From assembly GCA_019671135.1 (NCBI GenBank), contig JAHRHY010000046.1:1-24259 (forward strand): a stretch of 24,259 nt of DNA, given 5' to 3'. The translations under genes and the position numbers were made by a program. The notes below the pieces were generated by a model. That model had not been told where the DNA came from. It saw nothing but the letters and a program-made list of their open reading frames with translations, and did not search any database. Source of the DNA: Linnemannia hyalina (Eukaryota > Mortierellomycota > Mortierellomycetes > Mortierellales > Mortierellaceae). Positions 20,601 to 24,259 of the stretch are shown here, in pieces (positions within the stretch are counted from its first letter, which is position 1; the number at the start of each line of letters is the position of its first letter).

Positions 20601-22043
20601 ATGTTATTATCTACTTTAGTTATCATACCTATAATAGGTATAGTCATTATATCTAGTATTAATGCTAAAAAAATAGAACAAATGGTGGCTCTAGCTACTA
20701 GTATATTAAATTTAATAATATCTTTAATTATATTTTTATTATTTAATAATAGTACAAATCAATTTCAATTTGTACAAGAGCATTACAATACACAATTGTT
20801 TGATATATACTTAGGTATAGATGGGGTCTCAATATTTTTTGTATTATTGACTACAATAATAATGCCTATAGCATTACTAGCAAATTGAGATTCTATTAAA
20901 GAAAATGTTAAATCATACCTAATAATAATGTTATTATTAGAAACATTATTATTAATGGTATTTATGGTTTTAGACATTATGTTATTTTATATATTTTTTG
21001 AAAGTATATTACCACCTCTATTTATATTAATAGGAATATTTGGGTCAGATAATAAAGTGAATGCTAGTTATTATATCTTCTTATATACATTATGAGGATC
21101 GTTATTTTTATTATTATCTATTTTAAGCACATCTTCTGCAATGGGAACAACAGATTTTGATACTTTATTCAAGTTAAACTTTGAGTTTAATACACAAAAA
21201 GTTTTATTTATAGGAATATTTATAGCTTTTGCTGTAAAAACTCCAACAATATTTTTAAATAATTGATTATTAAAAGCTCACGTTGAATCTCCTTTAGGTG
21301 GAAGTATTGTTTTAGCAGCTATTGTTTTAAAATTAAGTTTATACGGTATATTTAGATTGATATTACCTATCTTACCAAAAGCTTCTTTAAATTATACTTT
21401 TATTATATATACTATAGGTGTTATAACTATAATATATGCTAGTTTTAGTACACTAAGAACAACAGATATAAAAGAATTAATTGCCTATAGTTCAGTTTGT
21501 CACGCATCTGTTTATTTAATAGGTATTTTTAGTAATACTATCCAAGGATTAGAAGGTAGTATAGTATTAGGTTTAGCACATGGTTTTGTATCTAGTGGTT
21601 TATTTATAGCAGCTGGTGGTGTTCTTTATGACAGAACAGGTACAAGAAGTATATACTTTTATAGAGGAATAGCTCAACTAATGCCTATATTTGCTATATT
21701 ATTCTTTATATTATCATTGGGTAATTGTGGTGCTCCTTTAACTATTAATTTCATAGGAGAATTTATGTCTTTATATGGAGTATTTGAGAAATTACCATTA
21801 TTAGGTTTATTAGCATGTTCTTCTATAGTATTTTCAGCTGCTTATAGTATATATTTATTTAATAGAATATCTTTTGGAGGATCTTTTAGTAAATTTATAG
21901 AACAAGGTGTATTAGATTTAAATAAAAGAGAATTTATCATGTTATTTATACTAGTAGTATTTACAGTAGTATTGGGAGTATATCCATCAATAATATTAAA
22001 TGTATTGGATTATTCAATGAGTAATTTAATTTTTAATGTATAA
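20601..22043 (+). CDS. nad4: NADH dehydrogenase subunit 4
   Basis: Antiporter-like proton-pumping subunit of complex I. The 480-residue product is intronless, with TGA as Trp at 20886, 21091 and 21262. Family blocks are IDGVSIFFVLLTT, the helix with the conserved Glu in LFYIFFESILPPLFILIGIFG, LLKAHVESPLGGSIVLAAIVLKL, ELIAYSSVCHASVYLIG and LAHGFVSSGLFIAAGGVLYDRTGTRS. Start ATG 20601 fits the hydrophobic N-terminus of the family. In related fungi nad4 usually lies between nad1 and atp8; here it is inserted into the tRNA cluster after rnl. Confidence 0.97.
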
Positions 22044-22085
22044 TATTTTGTTACACAAAATATTTATTATCTAAAATATAATAAA

Positions 22086-22157
22086 GGGGATATGATTCAG
22101 TTGGTAGAATGTCGACGTTGCATGTTGAAAGCCTAGGTTCGAATCCTAGTATCTCCA
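22086..22157 (+). tRNA. trnA: tRNA-Ala (anticodon UGC)
   Basis: Acceptor GGGGATA/TATCTCC, D arm ATTC/GAAT around AGTTGGTA, anticodon stem TCGAC/GTTGA with loop GTTGCAT (TGC), and T arm CTAGG/CCTAG around TTCGAAT. Confidence 0.93.
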
Positions 22158-22207
22158 ATTTAGTTTAAAGGGACAAAGTTAATTGATTTGTTTTAAATAG
22201 AATATAA

Positions 22208-22280
22208 GCTTGTGAAGCTCAATTGGTCGAGCGGAACGTTGAAGTTGTTTAGGTTGTAGGTTCAAATCCTATCGCGAGCA
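22208..22280 (+). tRNA. trnF: tRNA-Phe (anticodon GAA)
   Basis: Acceptor GCTTGTG/CGCGAGC, D arm GCTC/GAGC, anticodon stem GAACG/TGTTT with loop TTGAAGT (GAA), and T arm GTAGG/CCTAT around TTCAAAT. Confidence 0.94.
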
Positions 22281-22336
22281 CAACAAATTCTAAAGATCTG
22301 TGGATCTTACAATCCCGAGCAATACTACTCATTGGA

Positions 22337-22352
22337 TCCCTGACCCTTATAT
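22337..22352 (+). repeat. 16-base fragment of cox3 coding sequence
   Basis: TCCCTGACCCTTATAT is identical to 12274-12289 inside cox3, where it codes for part of SPWPLY. Here it is not in a gene. Together with the leader copy at 22410 it shows that cox3 material was copied into this spacer, in rearranged order. Confidence 0.65.
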
Positions 22353-22409
22353 CCAAGTCCGACTATTAAATCTATTTTTGAATGCTTTGGTTGTCATAGA
22401 ATTTGTAAA

Positions 22410-22442
22410 TGTAAAAATGATTTTAGACAAAAATAATAAATA
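22410..22442 (+). repeat. Copy of the cox3 leader in front of the large ORF
   Basis: 33 bases identical to 12171-12203. It ends 13 bases before the ATG at 22456, and the cox3 original ends 11 bases before its ATG. The bases in between are also similar (AATACTCATAT versus GATAATCCATTAT). It probably gives the downstream ORF a cox3-like translation leader (inference). Confidence 0.85.
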
Positions 22443-22455
22443 GATAATCCATTAT

Positions 22456-24259
22456 ATGAAACTTTATTTAATGAGAATACTCATATCAGTATTCATGTTC
22501 ATTATATTGCAAAGTTTAACCGTATTAACTATGTACGATGTTACTGTAATTTCAATTATAGAATTTGATTATTTAGAGTTTTTCATGAACTGTCCTGCTA
22601 AATTTAAGATTTTTTTTGGAAAAGTATCCTGGATAGATTTTTTACCTCAAACTAAATTTATTTTAGCAACCTTTTTAAACATATTATTTACATATCTTTT
22701 TAGTAAAAATATAATAGAAAAACATTTGTTTAGTAAAGATAAAATACGAAATTTCAGTTTTTACTCACTTGGAATTCTCCTATTTATAATTATCATTTTT
22801 TCTTTGCCTAGATTTCTACTTAGAAATTTTTTTACTATGTTTTTTTTTGGAGAAGTAACTTATATATCTATATTTTTATCTATACTTTGAGTATTACCTT
22901 TTATGAGCTACACTCTAAATATAGTTATTAAATACATAACTAAGCAAACAATAAAAAAAGAAGATTTTCATTTTTTTAATGAAAATGTAGTTAATTCTAT
23001 AAATATTTATAGTATTTGCTTTATATTAGTTTTTTTATACATAAATATACATTATACTGGAGAGATTTTTGGGATTATTTTATATAGAATATATCAGACA
23101 TTAACCTTTTCAAACAGTGTTATACTTTGTTATTCTGATACCCTTCCAGAAAATTTAGTTCATGTATTTTCTACAGAAAAGGGTGAAATTAATTCTAGTG
23201 TTATTAAGTTTAATGGGGAAGATAAAGAAGTTCATACCTTAAGTTTTCTTAAGGGAGCGGTTAATGAAAAATTACTAGATTACACTAATTGAAAAACTCA
23301 TCTTACTTATTGAGGTACTAAACCTTTAGAGATTCAAGGTAAATGTCTAGCTATGCGACAGTTTGAGGAAACAAAATTAGTTAATAAGCCAACAATTGAA
23401 TCTTTTACGTTTAATCACTCTCGAGGATTTTTTACTTCAGCTTCTATATTGGACCATAGTTTACCAACTAGAATAGGAGTAATAATTAATATTGGATATG
23501 AGCCTACTATTAGTAACTACGCTAAATTTTGACTTACTATTCGTCTTGAAGGTAACGATAGTGTACTAAAAGGGATAAGAATAATGGAAAGTGTGTTTGG
23601 TAACCGAATATTTCCAAATATGGACAAAAATAGAGCTGGATATCTAGAAGTTAACTATCCACCCCATAATGAATCAATGTCGAGATTTGGGAATCATTCT
23701 GGCTATAAATTATCAGATTTTGATATTTATTTAGCTAAATTAAGTGGATCATTAAAATTACCTAGGAACATGGCACAGGTATTTACAGAATCTCGTGCAA
23801 GTGTTCGTAACAATTTAGTGAATAAGTGAAACTCATTTTTACCAGGTGATATTAATGAAAATTCCTATTTAAGGTATTTCCATGATAGAAAGGGAGAAAT
23901 GGGGCAATTATATGCAAAAGAAGGTAAAGGTTACTTAAGTATTAGCTCTAGAAAATTATCACGTAGTTTGGACTCAGTTAAATGTACTATAGATCCTATT
24001 AATTTATCAACTGCTATAGAAGATTTAAATAAGTGAATACCTATTCCTGCTTTAAATGATTTAACTATAGATACTCAGGTTAAAAGAATATGAACTAAGG
24101 GAATTCCACTTTATTGTAGTGCTCCAGGTATTGTAAAATATAGTAATATTACTAATCCTACATACACATCTGACGTTAATATTCAAAAATTCATAGATAG
24201 GCCTGAAGATACTACTCCTGGCTTCTTATTTTCTAATTTAAATAATGTACTTAAACACT
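22456..24259 (+). CDS. Large unidentified ORF, N-terminal membrane region, runs off the window
   Basis: From ATG 22456 the frame is open, with many TGA Trp codons, to the end of the window (601 codons, no stop seen). The first 240 or so residues hold about five to six hydrophobic segments (about 5-26, 70-90, 100-120, 125-160, 188-225). The rest is soluble with many Asn, Ser and Lys and shows no LAGLIDADG, GIY-YIG, DNA polymerase B or phage-type RNA polymerase motif that I can recognise. Several TGG and GGG codons make its use differ slightly from the standard genes. The leader is a copy of that of cox3. The stretch after trnF is normally a tRNA run (K, L, Q, H), so this is an insertion. Function unknown; plasmid origin is possible. 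Confidence 0.7.

Noticed and set aside
20783..20977. Minus-strand ORF inside nad4
   Set aside because: Shadow of nad4.
22456..24259. Plasmid DNA or RNA polymerase
   Set aside because: No family B polymerase or phage-type RNA polymerase motif could be recognised in the visible 601 codons.

Overview
The window is a stretch of a fungal mitochondrial genome, very probably from a filamentous ascomycete (Pezizomycotina, with a Leotiomycete/Sordariomycete-type gene order). It is about three quarters A+T. All genes lie on the + strand. TGA is read as Trp throughout, and a tRNA-Trp with anticodon UCA is present. The order trnR-nad4L-nad5-cob-trnC-cox1-trnR-nad1-atp8-atp6-rns-trnY-trnD-cox3-(trnN-trnS)-nad6-trnV-trnI-trnS-trnW-trnP-rnl(rps3)-trnT-trnE-trnM-trnM is the conserved backbone of those classes. 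nad4, trnG, trnN and trnS(GCU) occupy non-standard places compared with what I recall for Sordariomycetes.

Layout: 89-2533 trnR, nad4L and nad5; 2511-2819 an unknown small ORF; 2927-4087 cob; 4318-4391 trnC; 4392-5043 a long leader with hairpins; 5044-7482 an accessory ORF running in frame into cox1; 7591-7661 trnR; 7879-10144 nad1, atp8, atp6; 10440-11910 rns; 11945-13024 trnY, trnD, cox3; 13025-13630 ORF relics; 13631-14947 trnN, trnS, nad6 and the V-I-S-W-P tRNA block; about 14960-19760 rnl, interrupted by one group I intron that carries a decayed rps3; 19878-20464 six tRNAs; 20601-22043 nad4; 22086-22280 trnA and trnF; 22456 to the end of the window a large unidentified membrane-protein ORF.

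Together the standard genes encode parts of respiratory complex I (nad1, nad4, nad4L, nad5, nad6), III (cob), IV (cox1, cox3) and V (atp6, atp8), plus both rRNAs and 20 tRNAs for translating them. cox2, atp9, nad2, nad3 and the remaining tRNAs are not in this window. The protein genes are intron-free and carry no homing endonucleases.

The unusual parts are: (1) an accessory protein gene fused in frame to the front of cox1, where one base in an A9 tract decides between fusion and termination; (2) a large unknown ORF at the right end, preceded by a 33-base exact copy of the cox3 leader; (3) an intron-encoded rps3 with many stops in its first two thirds but an open last 200 codons; (4) a frameshift near the 3' end of nad5; (5) extra bases in normally near-invariant parts of the large rRNA. 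Items 3 to 5 could partly be sequencing errors. Against that, nine conserved protein genes in the same window are intact.
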